Made by a program: the position numbers and the translations under genes. The notes below the pieces were generated by a model, which worked only from the letters and a program-made list of their open reading frames with translations, was not told the DNA's origin and ran no database searches. From JAGWBD01 sp965220615 (GTDB lineage Bacteria > Chloroflexota > Anaerolineae > Aggregatilineales > Phototrophicaceae), in assembly GCA_965220615.1 (NCBI GenBank), contig CBDCQL010000002.1, positions 2,418,001-2,482,000 of the forward strand: DNA of 64,000 nucleotides, read 5' to 3'. Below, piece after piece: positions 50,856 through 59,194 of the stretch (position 1 is the first letter of the stretch; the number at the start of each line of letters is the position of its first letter).

Positions 50856-51737
50856 TCAGTTGGGGAGTATAGCAGAGCCACCCTGGCGCCGGAGCGGCAG
50901 GGGCACGCGCTGCAGGTCCCGGCCGTTGAGGACCGGTCCGTCATAGCCTTCACGGACCTCGTCCGCCAGGGTGTCGCTGCCCCCGCCCCAGCTGAGCTGG
51001 TGTACCAGCAGCAGCAGGCCGGGCCGGACGCGGCGGGCCAGGGCCGCCAGTTCGCTGCTGGAGGTATGTACGCTGCCGTGGTAGCGCTGCCAGGCCGGCG
51101 TCAGGGCGGCGAAGGCCCGCGCCGAATAGGCCTCGTGCACCAGGATGTCGCAGCCACTCGCGGCTGCCTCGATGCCGGCGCAGGGCGCCGTATCGCCGGA
51201 GACGACGATGCAGCCCTCCACCGTCTCGAAGCGGTAGGCCCAGGCGGGCCAGGAGCCGTGCTCGACGCGAAAGGCAGTAACCAACACCCGATCGTCCTGA
51301 AAGACCATACCCGGCGTGTCGAACTCCCGCGCCAGCAGGCGCTGTCCCCCGTCGTTGGCCGGTTCCAGACCCTCCAGGCGTTCGCGCACGTCCTCACGCC
51401 AGGCCGCGCTTACCCCTCGCGCCAGCGCGTCCAGGCCGACGGGCCCGTAGACCGTCAGCGGGTCGCGCCGGCCCAGGGTCCAGGGGGTCAGCAGGAGATC
51501 GGGCAGGCCGGCCGTGTGATCGTGGTGCAAATGGGTGAGGAAGGCCAGGCGCAGCTGCGGCGGCGCCAGCGCCTCGATGCCCTGCTCCCGCCAGGCGCGC
51601 AGGGCGCGGCGCACGACGCCGGGGCCAAAATCCACCAGGTAGGAATGGCCGTCGACCACGACGGCCAGCGCCGACCCGTGACGGTCGGCTTCGGCGTTGG
51701 GCGTGCCGGTGCCCAACAGGACAAGTTCAGTCGCCAT
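50856..51737 (-). CDS. MBL-fold metallo-hydrolase (RNase Z/arylsulfatase-like subgroup)
   Basis: A 293-residue metallo-beta-lactamase-fold protein. The metal motif HLHHDHTAG (H-x-H-x-D-H) follows LLGTGTPN and the Asp in LVDFGPGV. Later ligands are VSGDTAPC (Asp) and LVHEAYSA (His). The LGTGTPN/HxHxDH layout is shared by RNase Z and related hydrolases. There is no exosite arm typical of true RNase Z, so the substrate is unknown. I place the start at the ATG 51737. The preceding codons are rich in Arg and belong to the tRNA terminator side. Confidence 0.82.
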   Translation of the reverse strand: MATELVLLGTGTPNAEADRHGSALAVVVDGHSYLVDFGPGVVRRALRAWREQGIEALAPPQLRLAFLTHLHHDHTAGLPDLLLTPWTLGRRDPLTVYGPVGLDALARGVSAAWREDVRERLEGLEPANDGGQRLLAREFDTPGMVFQDDRVLVTAFRVEHGSWPAWAYRFETVEGCIVVSGDTAPCAGIEAAASGCDILVHEAYSARAFAALTPAWQRYHGSVHTSSSELAALARRVRPGLLLLVHQLSWGGGSDTLADEVREGYDGPVLNGRDLQRVPLPLRRQGGSAILPN

Positions 51738-51771
51738 GGAATGCCGTCGACGCCCGCTGCAGGAATACAAA

Positions 51772-51795
51772 ACGACCGGCGGGACCGCCGGTCGT
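51772..51795 (-). terminator. Rho-independent terminator of tRNA-Arg
   Basis: On the minus strand ACGACCGGCG pairs with CGCCGGTCGT (10-bp perfect stem; plus-strand arms 51772-51781 and 51786-51795, 4-nt loop), followed directly by TTTTGTATT. It lies 6 nt past the 3' end of the tRNA. Confidence 0.9.
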
Positions 51796-51801
51796 CATCT
51801 G

Positions 51802-51875
51802 CGTGCCTGGAGGGATTCGAACCCCCGACCTATGGTTCCGTAGACCATCGCTCTAATCCACTGAGCTACAGGCAC
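51802..51875 (-). tRNA. tRNA-Arg (anticodon ACG)
   Basis: The 74-nt cloverleaf includes the discriminator G but no encoded CCA. Acceptor GTGCCTG/CAGGCAC, D-arm GCTC/GAGC, anticodon stem ATGGT/ACCAT with loop CTACGGA (ACG), T-arm GGGGG/CCCTC with one wobble, and loop TTCGAAT. After wobble deamination to inosine it should read CGU, CGC and CGA. Confidence 0.95.
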
Positions 51876-51941
51876 CCGCGCTTCATGGTGGCACAGGCAG
51901 TACGGACTGTCAAGGCCGCACAAGCCTGCGGCGCTGCGCCC

Positions 51942-52826
51942 TCAGGCGTCGGCGAGGACGGCCCCTTCCGGCACGCTGACCTCAAGCGCGCCGCCGTAGC
52001 GCATGTCGGAGAAGGCGAGCGTCAGGTTGACTTCGGTCGCTGCCGCCTGAGTGGACCCGCCCAGCGCGGCCGCGTCGATGGACAGCCCCAGGGCCAGCGT
52101 CATCTGGCGCATCAGGCCGCTGTTCAGTTCGACCGTCGATTCAATCGTCAGCAGCAGGTCCTGCAGCAGCATGCCCAGCATGGGCCCCATGGTGGCCAGG
52201 GTCTCGTCTTCCGTGATGTCGCCGGCCGCCGTCATCAATTCGCCGAATGTCGGCGAGCGCAGCCAGGCGCCCACGTCGACCTCGATCAGGTATGTCGCCA
52301 TGCCATCGGCGTCCGAGCGCGTCCCGCTGCTGAAGTCGTCAAGGCCGAGAAACTCCAGCCAGCCGAGGAAATCGACGGCCTGGGCGCCGGCGATCTCGCT
52401 GGTGTCGGCGGGCAGGCCGGCATCGGCGAGGCCGACGTCCAGCGACATCTGCAGCCAGCCATCTTCCTCGCTCATAAACTGATACAGAATGTTGTCCACC
52501 AGACGCAGGCGCAGGACGGCTGGCCTGCCTTCATGCTCCGGGTCGCTGGACGTGCCTTCCAGGTCCATCGTCATCAGGGGCAGGCCCATGGCGTCCATGC
52601 CAAAGGCGCCCGAACCACTCAGGTCGAGTCCCATCGCCAGCGTCGGGTCGCCCGCCACGCTGGCGTTCAGGCTGATATCAAAATGGAGCGTGTCCGCGTC
52701 CATGCCGGAAGCGTTCAACAGGGCGATGTCGTCTTCATCGAGGCCATCGATGGCCAACTGGGCCTGGGCCAGCACCGCGCCCGCCAACAAAAGCAATACG
52801 CTTGACAGAATGGCAAGTCGACGCAT
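51942..52826 (-). CDS. Secreted protein, LppX/LprG-like or uncharacterised
   Basis: A 294-residue exported protein. The signal peptide MRRLAILSSVLLLLAGAVLAQA ends at an AxA site, with no lipobox Cys. The mature region is acidic and rich in Ala, Gly, Leu and Met (GMDLSGSGAFGMDAMGLPLMTMDLEG). It is arranged as alternating amphipathic strands, followed by a helical segment (GELMTAAGDITEDETLATMGPMLGMLLQDLLLTI). A half-barrel fold of LppX/LprG type is possible. No enzyme motifs. The start is the ATG at 52826. Function unknown. Confidence 0.6.
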   Translation of the reverse strand: MRRLAILSSVLLLLAGAVLAQAQLAIDGLDEDDIALLNASGMDADTLHFDISLNASVAGDPTLAMGLDLSGSGAFGMDAMGLPLMTMDLEGTSSDPEHEGRPAVLRLRLVDNILYQFMSEEDGWLQMSLDVGLADAGLPADTSEIAGAQAVDFLGWLEFLGLDDFSSGTRSDADGMATYLIEVDVGAWLRSPTFGELMTAAGDITEDETLATMGPMLGMLLQDLLLTIESTVELNSGLMRQMTLALGLSIDAAALGGSTQAAATEVNLTLAFSDMRYGGALEVSVPEGAVLADA

Positions 52827-52936
52827 TTTGGCTGCTCCCGAATTTCACGCAGGGGACTGCTGATGGTGCCAGTGTATTGTGCCGCCAGGGGACTGTCAAC
52901 CAGCCCCGACGTTGCGGGCCCCTGCCGATGGCTGCG

Positions 52937-52965
52937 TTGCGATGAGCCGACGTACTTGCTATGCT
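52937..52965 (+). promoter_or_regulatory. Promoter for a probably leaderless SH3b lipoprotein mRNA
   Basis: TTGCGA (52937-52942), a 17-nt spacer, and TATGCT (52960-52965). The next ATG (52973) is 7 nt after the -10, the spacing expected for a transcription start at the A of ATG. No ribosome-binding site precedes that ATG. Confidence 0.6.
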
Positions 52966-52972
52966 GGCGCGC

Positions 52973-53956
52973 ATGATACGGAACGTTCCACGTCGGCTTT
53001 GGCTGTTGCCGGCAGTCTTGCTCGTCGTGGCAGCCTGCAGCGCCCTTGAACCCCAGGCGGCGCCACCCACGGTGACGCTGGTGCCACGCTCTACGGCGAC
53101 GCCCCTCCCTTCCGACACGCCGGCGCCCACGCCGACGCAGACACCCCGCGCAACCCTGACCCTGGCCCCCAGCGAGACGCCGCCGCCCAGCCCCACACCC
53201 GCCCGCAGCGGCCTGATCGACGCCGTGCGCTCGGTCAATCTGCGTTCCGGCCCGGGCGTGAGTTACGGCGCCCTGGCGGCCCTGCAGCCGGGCGAACGCG
53301 TAATCCTGCTGGCGCAGGACGAGGACGCCAGTTGGCAACAGGTGCAACTGGCCGACGGTCGGGTCGGCTGGGTCGCCGCCAGCCTGATCGTCGAGGCCGG
53401 GGAATCCACCAGCGCCCTGCCGGTGATTGACGTGGAGTCCGTCCGGGCGACGGCCACCGCCATCGCCGCCAGCGACGCAGCCCTTGCCGAACCCGCCGCG
53501 GTGGCCGCCGAAGGGCCCGGCGAGACGGCGGGCGGCGGCGCCCTGCGCACCGGCGTGGACGTGCTGGCCTACTGCGACGACGCCGAGCACGGCTTCCCGG
53601 CGCCGGAGGGACTGGTCGCCGGCTCGACCATCGACGTCTGGTGGACCTGGTTTGCCAGCACGCGGGCGCAGGTCGAGGACCATCTGGCCAACGCCATCTA
53701 CGAAGTTACGGTGGACGGGGAACCCCTCAACGACTGGCGCGACTACCGTCTGCCGCCCGAACGCCACGATGACGGCAATACCTACGTCTACTGGTACGTG
53801 CGTTACGGCCCGCTGGAGGCCGGCGACCATCGCATCACTTACCGGCTGACCTGGAGCGAGGCCATCAGTGACGGCTACCGTCGCTTCGGCCCCGGCACCG
53901 ATACCACGCAGGAATCCGGCAACTGCAGCTTCCGCGTGCTGCCCGCCGGGGGCTAG
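52973..53956 (+). CDS. SH3b-domain lipoprotein with Pro/Thr linker
   Basis: A 327-residue lipoprotein. The signal RLWLLPAVLLVVAAC has the lipobox VAAC, giving a lipid-modified Cys. A Pro/Thr-rich linker follows (about residues 30-75, TPTQTPRATLTL). A bacterial SH3 domain is next (about 80-140, VNLRSGPGVSYGALAALQPGERV.. WVAASLI). The last 130 residues form a beta-sandwich-like domain (GLVAGSTIDVWWTWFASTRAQVEDHLANAIYEVTVDG). It probably anchors or binds cell-wall material. The ATG at 52973 is chosen because it fits the promoter; the upstream ATG at 52961 overlaps the -10. Confidence 0.75.
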   Translation: MIRNVPRRLWLLPAVLLVVAACSALEPQAAPPTVTLVPRSTATPLPSDTPAPTPTQTPRATLTLAPSETPPPSPTPARSGLIDAVRSVNLRSGPGVSYGALAALQPGERVILLAQDEDASWQQVQLADGRVGWVAASLIVEAGESTSALPVIDVESVRATATAIAASDAALAEPAAVAAEGPGETAGGGALRTGVDVLAYCDDAEHGFPAPEGLVAGSTIDVWWTWFASTRAQVEDHLANAIYEVTVDGEPLNDWRDYRLPPERHDDGNTYVYWYVRYGPLEAGDHRITYRLTWSEAISDGYRRFGPGTDTTQESGNCSFRVLPAGG

Positions 53957-53968
53957 CGGCCCGTCCGG

Positions 53969-54289
53969 CTAAAACTGAAAGCCCTTGCGAAAGGGCAGGA
54001 TCTTGCGCTCGTAGTCCGTCGTCAGTTCCTGCAGACGCGTTTCCATATCCTCAAAGCGTCGGCTGGATGCCAGTTTGAGCAGGTTTTCCTCGCTCTCGGT
54101 CACAAACTCCAGTTGCCGCACGGGGTATTCGCCCCAGGCGACGTGCCAGACGCGAAACAGATAGATGCCCATCGTCTCCAGTTCCGGCACAAATTCCTTC
54201 AGGACAAAGTGATAATAGGTCTTCACCTGCTCCGGGCGAATGTCGTAGGTCAACAGCAACTTGTAACCGGGAATGATGGTTGCGGCCAT
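53969..54289 (-). CDS. Small protein, possible dimeric alpha/beta-barrel (NIPSNAP-like)
   Basis: A 106-residue protein (LLLTYDIRPEQVKTYYHFVLKEFVPELETMGIYLFRVWHVAWGEYPVRQLEF). The order strand, helix, strand with a central Trp/His resembles one half of a dimeric ferredoxin-like barrel. Family not certain. The ATG at 54289 is preceded by GGA. An ATG at 54319 overlaps TAGAAT (54318-54323, minus), which forms an extended -10 (TGCTAGAAT) for this gene. Confidence 0.55.
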   Translation of the reverse strand: MAATIIPGYKLLLTYDIRPEQVKTYYHFVLKEFVPELETMGIYLFRVWHVAWGEYPVRQLEFVTESEENLLKLASSRRFEDMETRLQELTTDYERKILPFRKGFQF

Positions 54290-54471
54290 GACGGCGTCCG
54301 TCGTTGAACCTGTCTCCATTCTAGCACGATGGTCGCCGGGTCGCGCCCTCGCCCGGCCGATGACCGGCGCCGCATTCGCCCCTGAAGCGCCGCCACGGCC
54401 CGGTCGCCCTGCTTGACGCGCCCGTCTGAATGCGTCAGGATATCGTAGCCTGAACGCGCCGGGAGTAGACC

Positions 54472-56781
54472 ATGAGCCATCTGCAGGAGCGCCTCGAAGA
54501 GTTGCGCCGACGGCTGATGGCGGCTACCGACGACGCGGCCGCGTTGACGCGACTGGAGGCCGAGGCGCGCGCCCTGCTGGCGGACGCCCGCAACACCCCG
54601 CACGAGGCCGCCGCTCAGGCGCTTTTCGCCGAACTGGCGCGTATCAGCAACCCCACCTCTCCTACCGCCGCCACCGTGCGCGGTCTGCTGCGGCGGGCGC
54701 GCATCCGCATTGAAATCGCCGGCGACGACGACGACATCGACGAGGCCATTGACATCCTCGCCGAGGCCCTCGCCCTCGACGCCGAGGCACCCGACACCAT
54801 CGCCATGTTGCAGCAGGCCGGCGCCTGGAGCGGCCAGGCGCGCCAGCGCGTCAGCGACCTCTTCGCACGTCACAACGTTGCGGCCAGCGCCAGCGCCCCC
54901 AACAATGACACAGACGTGACTCCGGCGGTGCCGGAAGCCCCGGACCTGCCGGAGGAACTGCCGTCCTACACACCCTCCTTCGGGCCGGAACCCGGGGAGA
55001 CGACTGACGAGCCGCCCCGGCAGTCGGCGACGGAGAGTTCGACCTGGTTCGGCCCGGATATCGAGGACACGCTCTCACGCCTGACCCAGGCCTATTACGC
55101 CGGCGAGTACCAGCAGACGGTGGACCTCGCCAATCGCGCCCTGACCATGCAGCCGGGCAACCCTGCCGCGCTGGAATACCGTCAGAAGGCCGAGGACAAC
55201 CTGATTCGCGGCGTGGTGCCCGATCACCGCATCCCCTTCGACGCGCGCGTGGCCTACAACCGCGCCAACTCGCTGGTACGCGCCGGCAACTACGACGAGG
55301 CCGAACGCCTCTACCGCGAGGCGCGCGACCTCGCCGAACACAGCGGCATCCTTAGCTGGAAGGATGCCGAGCAGGCGATGCTCGAAATCCAGGACCTGGC
55401 CCTGGCGCGGGAACTGCTCAACGAGGGCGACCGCCTGATGGAGAGCGACCAGTGGAACGAGGCGCTGCGCAAGTACGAAGGCGCGCTGCGCGTGGTCGCC
55501 AACGACCCCCAGGCGGAGGAACGCATCGAGAACCTGCGCCGCGTCCAGCAGGATGCCGAACAGGCCAGCACACAACTGGGCATGCTCAGCGGTTCGCTGC
55601 AGGAGCAGGCCAACCAGCTGGAAAACATCATGACCGTCATCCAGCGCGCCCACCAGCGCCTGCCCGGCAGCCAGCGCCTGCGCCAGTTGATGGAGACCAC
55701 CAACCAGCGTCAACTGGCCATTCGCAACCGGCTCTTCGACCAGGCGCGCATCGCCCTTTCCCGCAACGATAACGCCAACTCGCTGGAGGAACGCCTGCAG
55801 CTGGCGGGGGAGGCCAGCGCCCTGCTGGAACTGGCCGCAATGCTGGACCCCGGCGACGCCGATCTGGCCGCCGCGTCGATGGCCGCCCGCAGCCAGATCA
55901 ACGACATGGAGAACGCGCGTCAGACCATTGAGCGCGCCGCCGCCCTCGTCGCGCAGAACTTCGAGAACGACCTGACCCAGGCACGCAGCATGCTGGCCGG
56001 CCTGGAGGACTACTCCCAGGACGCCCGCTGGCGCAGCGTCGTCAACGAACTGATGACGCGCTACCTCGAGCGCGTCGAGGACGCGCTTGAAGCCGGCGAC
56101 CTGGACCTGGCCCGGTCTTGGCTGGACGCCGCCAACGAAGGGCCTTTTAACCTCATCGGCCGGCGCACCGAACTGCAACGCCTAGAGCGCGCCCTGCGCC
56201 GCAGCCGCGGCCGTCGTCGCACGCGGACGCTGCTCTTTGTCGGCCTGATTTTCATCGGCGCCGCCGGCGTTGCCCTGCTGTCCCGGCCGCTGTGGTTTCC
56301 GGTGCTTTATCCGCCGCCCACGCCCACGCCCACCAGTACGCCGACGCCGAGCAACACGCCCACCATCACCCCGACCGGCACGCCCACCGTCACGCCCTCA
56401 TGGACGCCGACGGCCAGCAACACCCCGACCGCCACGTGGACACCGACCACCACCTTCACGGCCACGGCCACGCCGACCATTACTCCCACACCGACTATCA
56501 CCGCCACGCCGACCATCACGCCCACGCCGGTCGTGCTCTGCTACATCGGCAATTTCGGCGACGGCGCCATCAACATTCGTGCGGAACCGGCCACCTCGTC
56601 ACGCCGCGTCGGCCTGCTGGAGGCGGGCGCCACGATGCAGGTTGGCGGCCAGCAAATCAGCGAAATCGATGGTCAGTTGTGGTATCTGGTGCGCGACGAG
56701 CCCGGCCCCAGTTCGCGCATCAACGGCTGGGTGCGCGACGACGTCGTGCGGGCGATCGACTGTCCGCCGCTGGATGGCTGA
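54472..56781 (+). CDS. TPR-like protein with single TM helix, Pro/Thr linker and C-terminal SH3b domain
   Basis: A 769-residue protein. Residues 1-580 are mainly helical, with TPR-like motifs (YYAGEYQQTVDLANRALTMQPGNPAALEY at about 205-235, and YDEAERLYREARDLAE). After a coiled-coil-like stretch comes a single membrane helix (about 588-605, TLLFVGLIFIGAAGVALL). The following segment is a T-P repeat (about 615-685). The C-terminus (about 690-765) is an SH3b domain, INIRAEPATSSRRVGLLEAGATMQVGG. So the TPR part is cytoplasmic and the SH3b part external. A GGGAG lies before the ATG. Possible role in sensing or scaffolding at the envelope. Confidence 0.7.
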   Translation: MSHLQERLEELRRRLMAATDDAAALTRLEAEARALLADARNTPHEAAAQALFAELARISNPTSPTAATVRGLLRRARIRIEIAGDDDDIDEAIDILAEALALDAEAPDTIAMLQQAGAWSGQARQRVSDLFARHNVAASASAPNNDTDVTPAVPEAPDLPEELPSYTPSFGPEPGETTDEPPRQSATESSTWFGPDIEDTLSRLTQAYYAGEYQQTVDLANRALTMQPGNPAALEYRQKAEDNLIRGVVPDHRIPFDARVAYNRANSLVRAGNYDEAERLYREARDLAEHSGILSWKDAEQAMLEIQDLALARELLNEGDRLMESDQWNEALRKYEGALRVVANDPQAEERIENLRRVQQDAEQASTQLGMLSGSLQEQANQLENIMTVIQRAHQRLPGSQRLRQLMETTNQRQLAIRNRLFDQARIALSRNDNANSLEERLQLAGEASALLELAAMLDPGDADLAAASMAARSQINDMENARQTIERAAALVAQNFENDLTQARSMLAGLEDYSQDARWRSVVNELMTRYLERVEDALEAGDLDLARSWLDAANEGPFNLIGRRTELQRLERALRRSRGRRRTRTLLFVGLIFIGAAGVALLSRPLWFPVLYPPPTPTPTSTPTPSNTPTITPTGTPTVTPSWTPTASNTPTATWTPTTTFTATATPTITPTPTITATPTITPTPVVLCYIGNFGDGAINIRAEPATSSRRVGLLEAGATMQVGGQQISEIDGQLWYLVRDEPGPSSRINGWVRDDVVRAIDCPPLDG

Positions 56782-56786
56782 GCGCG

Positions 56787-58124
56787 CTAGAGGCAGATGG
56801 CGAAGCGCTGCAGGTCGATGAGCCACAGGCCGCCGTCCACGCCGTTGGCGGCCAGCGCCAGAGTCGTGAAATCCGGCGAGAGGGCCATGCGGCTGCGCGC
56901 ATCCGGCGCCAGTTGCAGGGGCAGCGGGCTCAGGTCATGCAGGGTCTCTGAATCCGGATTGTAGCATTGCAAACGCGCCTGGCCGTCGACGGGGCGGGCG
57001 ATATAGATGCGACGTCCACCCGGGCTGTTCGCGTACCAGGGCGCGGGCCAGTGATTGCCGGGCGGCTCCGCCTCGAACATTGGTATGGTGAAATTGCTGG
57101 CGCTGTCCTTGAGGAAATAACCGGTGACGCCATCGATGGTGGCGCTGATCACCAGGCCGTGACCGCTGGCGGAGACGCCCGGCACCGTCCGTGAGGGGAT
57201 GGCCTCCGACGGGTGCAGGCTGAGCCGGCGACCCTCGGAATTGCCAACGGCGTAGCTGACCGCCGTGCCCTGGCCGGCGTGAAACCAGGCGACGAACACG
57301 CCGCTGTCGCCCTGCCAGCTGATGCCCTGCAGGGAAATATTGTAAATGTCGTCGACGATCACGCGCGGGAAAGTGCCGTTGGGCTCCACGGTGACCAGCG
57401 AATTGGCCGCACTGCGGTAAAAGGCACGGCGCTGGCCAGGCGCAAAGCTTAAAAACGAGCGGCGGAACAGCAGCGGATCGCTCTGGTCGATGGCCTGCAG
57501 CAATGGCTCCGTCACCTGCTCCGCCCGCGGGTGCGCCGGCAGCGCGACGCGTTCCCCACCCTGCAGGTCAACCTCAAACCAGTCCCGCCGGGTGAAGACG
57601 TCGCGCCAGCAGCCGCTGCTGTAGCGCAGGTGTCGCGCGTCCACCCATTCCAGCTCGACGATCTCGCCGCTGTCCACCTGGCGGATGCCCGGCAGGTCCT
57701 GCGCAATCCGGGACGTCGCGGCGTCTCGCGGGCTGGCCTGCGGCAGCAAATCGATGCTGGCGTCGGGCGGCAACTCCGCCGCGCCAAAGAGATCGAGTTG
57801 CAGCACGAGGGGCGCGCTCTCCGACGGCCACAGGACGTGGTCCGCCGGCAGCGCCTCGCCACAGGCGCCCGTCAGAAAGCCATAGGCCTCGCCGATCAGC
57901 GCGCCATCGGCGTCGTGGACCCTGGCGACCAGCTCGTCCACGGCCCAGGCGCGTTCACCCATGTTCTGCAACCGTCCCTCAATGTAGGCCCCCTCCTGCC
58001 CCCACACGTCCGGCCGCAGCACGACGGCCAGTTCCAGCGGCTGCAACTCTTCACCCTGGGCCGGCAACGGGACGGCCTGAACGACGACCAGAAAGAACAG
58101 GACAAGCGCGCGAAGCTGTGGCAT
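56787..58124 (-). CDS. Secreted beta-propeller-like protein
   Basis: A 445-residue exported protein. The signal peptide LRALVLFFLVVVQAVPLPAQ is followed by a beta-sandwich-like segment (VVLRPDVWGQEGAYIEGRLQNMGERAW). From about 150, WD40/TolB-like blades follow (GISWQGDSGVFVAWFHAG, GHGLVISATIDGVTGYFL, NSPGGRRIYIARPV, LAPDARSRMALSPDFTTLALAANG). No catalytic motif. It is convergent with the TPR/SH3b gene (5 nt between stops) and divergent from acpS. TACAAT at 58153-58158 (minus) is its likely -10. Confidence 0.6.
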   Translation of the reverse strand: MPQLRALVLFFLVVVQAVPLPAQGEELQPLELAVVLRPDVWGQEGAYIEGRLQNMGERAWAVDELVARVHDADGALIGEAYGFLTGACGEALPADHVLWPSESAPLVLQLDLFGAAELPPDASIDLLPQASPRDAATSRIAQDLPGIRQVDSGEIVELEWVDARHLRYSSGCWRDVFTRRDWFEVDLQGGERVALPAHPRAEQVTEPLLQAIDQSDPLLFRRSFLSFAPGQRRAFYRSAANSLVTVEPNGTFPRVIVDDIYNISLQGISWQGDSGVFVAWFHAGQGTAVSYAVGNSEGRRLSLHPSEAIPSRTVPGVSASGHGLVISATIDGVTGYFLKDSASNFTIPMFEAEPPGNHWPAPWYANSPGGRRIYIARPVDGQARLQCYNPDSETLHDLSPLPLQLAPDARSRMALSPDFTTLALAANGVDGGLWLIDLQRFAICL

Positions 58125-58152
58125 GTGGGCCCCCGGGACGGACAGATTAACG

Positions 58153-58203
58153 ATTGTAGACGATGGCCGCCCACTGTGAACCCCGGCGCCGGGCCGTTAC
58201 AAT
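58153..58203. promoter_or_regulatory. Divergent promoter pair (propeller gene and acpS)
   Basis: Minus strand: TTCACA (58175-58180), a 16-nt spacer, TACAAT (58153-58158). Plus strand: TACAAT (58198-58203), whose -35 position overlaps the same TGTGAA. The two RNA polymerase sites share sequence, so use of one would hinder the other. Confidence 0.5.
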
Positions 58204-58233
58204 CCGCCCTGAAGGGCGAAAGGAAGACCGGCC

Positions 58234-58617
58234 ATGGTGCGCTGCGGCATCGATCTCATCGACATCTGTCGCGTGGCTGCGGGAATCGAACGCTTCGGCG
58301 AGCGCTTCCTGCAACGCTTCTTCACGCCCGGTGAACGCGCCGACTGCGAGGACCGGCCGGGGAGCCTGGCCGCGCGCCTGGCCGCCAAGGAAGCCGTCGC
58401 CAAGGCCCTCGGCACGGGCATCGGCGCCGTGCGCTGGCGCGACATCGAGGTGCGCTGCGCCGGGGCGGACGGTCGGCCCGAACTTCATCTGCACGGCGCA
58501 GCCGCGGGCATCGCCAGCGGCCTGGGTCTGACGCAGTGGGACGTCAGCCTGACGCACACCGACGGTCAGGCGGCCGCGGTGGCGGTCGCACAGCAGGACG
58601 GGCGCGGCGCGGGTTAA
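58234..58617 (+). CDS. acpS: Holo-[acyl-carrier-protein] synthase
   Basis: A 127-residue phosphopantetheinyl transferase. CGIDLIDICRV near the N-terminus contains the metal-binding Asp. FTPGERADC and LAARLAAKEAVAKALGTG contain the second motif with the Glu. WDVSLTHTDGQAAAVAVAQ matches the C-terminal conserved His block. The length is normal for AcpS. It transfers 4'-phosphopantetheine from CoA to acyl carrier protein. AAGGAAG lies 7 nt before the ATG. The MaoC gene follows after 31 nt. Confidence 0.92.
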   Translation: MVRCGIDLIDICRVAAGIERFGERFLQRFFTPGERADCEDRPGSLAARLAAKEAVAKALGTGIGAVRWRDIEVRCAGADGRPELHLHGAAAGIASGLGLTQWDVSLTHTDGQAAAVAVAQQDGRGAG

Positions 58618-58648
58618 AATGCCCGCGGCCGTCAGTAGGGAGGCAGCC

Positions 58649-59137
58649 ATGCGCCATACGGAATCAGGCCCGCTGGGCCTTTATTACGAGGATATCGAGA
58701 CCGGCGCGGAGTTCGTCACCCGCGGGCGCAGCATCACCGAGGCCGATATCGTCCAGTTCGCCGCGCTCACCGGCGATTTCAACCCCATGCACACGGACGA
58801 GCGTTACATGCAGGGCCACCCCATGGGCCAGCGCGTGGCGCACGGCATGCTCACGCTCAGCTATGCCGTCGGCCAGATCTACCAGCTGGGCTTCATGGAA
58901 CGCACGGTCATCGCCTTCCGCAGCGTGGAGATGAAGTTCAGCCTGCCGGTCTTCATCGGCGACACGCTGCACAGCGTGCTGCGCATCACGGAAAAGCGAC
59001 CTGCGCGGCGCCTCGGCGGCGGTTCCATCACGGCCGCGGTGCGCATCCTCAATCAGAATGGACGCGCCGTACAGAGCGGCACGATGACCCTCATCATCGC
59101 CTCGCGGCCGGCGGAGGCGGCTGACGGGGTTACTTGA
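58649..59137 (+). CDS. MaoC family dehydratase (R-specific enoyl-CoA hydratase-like)
   Basis: A 162-residue single hot-dog domain. The catalytic DFNPMH (D-x4-H) is at about residues 43-48. The second conserved segment is GQRVAHGMLTLSYAVG, and later KFSLPVFIGDTL. It hydrates enoyl-CoA or enoyl-ACP. Co-orientation with acpS fits acyl-chain metabolism. GGGAGG lies 7 nt before the ATG at 58649. The frame extends upstream without a good start. The -35 of the next gene overlaps its stop codon. Confidence 0.87.
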   Translation: MRHTESGPLGLYYEDIETGAEFVTRGRSITEADIVQFAALTGDFNPMHTDERYMQGHPMGQRVAHGMLTLSYAVGQIYQLGFMERTVIAFRSVEMKFSLPVFIGDTLHSVLRITEKRPARRLGGGSITAAVRILNQNGRAVQSGTMTLIIASRPAEAADGVT

Positions 59138-59163
59138 CACACGCGCCGGGGCCAGGCTACGCT
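59134..59163 (+). promoter_or_regulatory. Promoter of the TPR gene pair
   Basis: TTGACA (59134-59139) is a consensus -35, followed after 18 nt by TACGCT (59158-59163). The expected start is about 59171, giving a leader of about 25 nt. Confidence 0.6.
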
Positions 59164-59194
59164 GAATCCCCGGGAGCACAACGCAGGCCTGTGT

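Noticed and set aside
50265..52805. 846-codon plus-strand open frame
   Set aside because: It runs antisense across the CysQ-like, MBL and secreted-protein genes and the tRNA. Codon pattern is that of a mirror frame of GC-rich genes, with His/Gln/Arg-rich translation and no domain.
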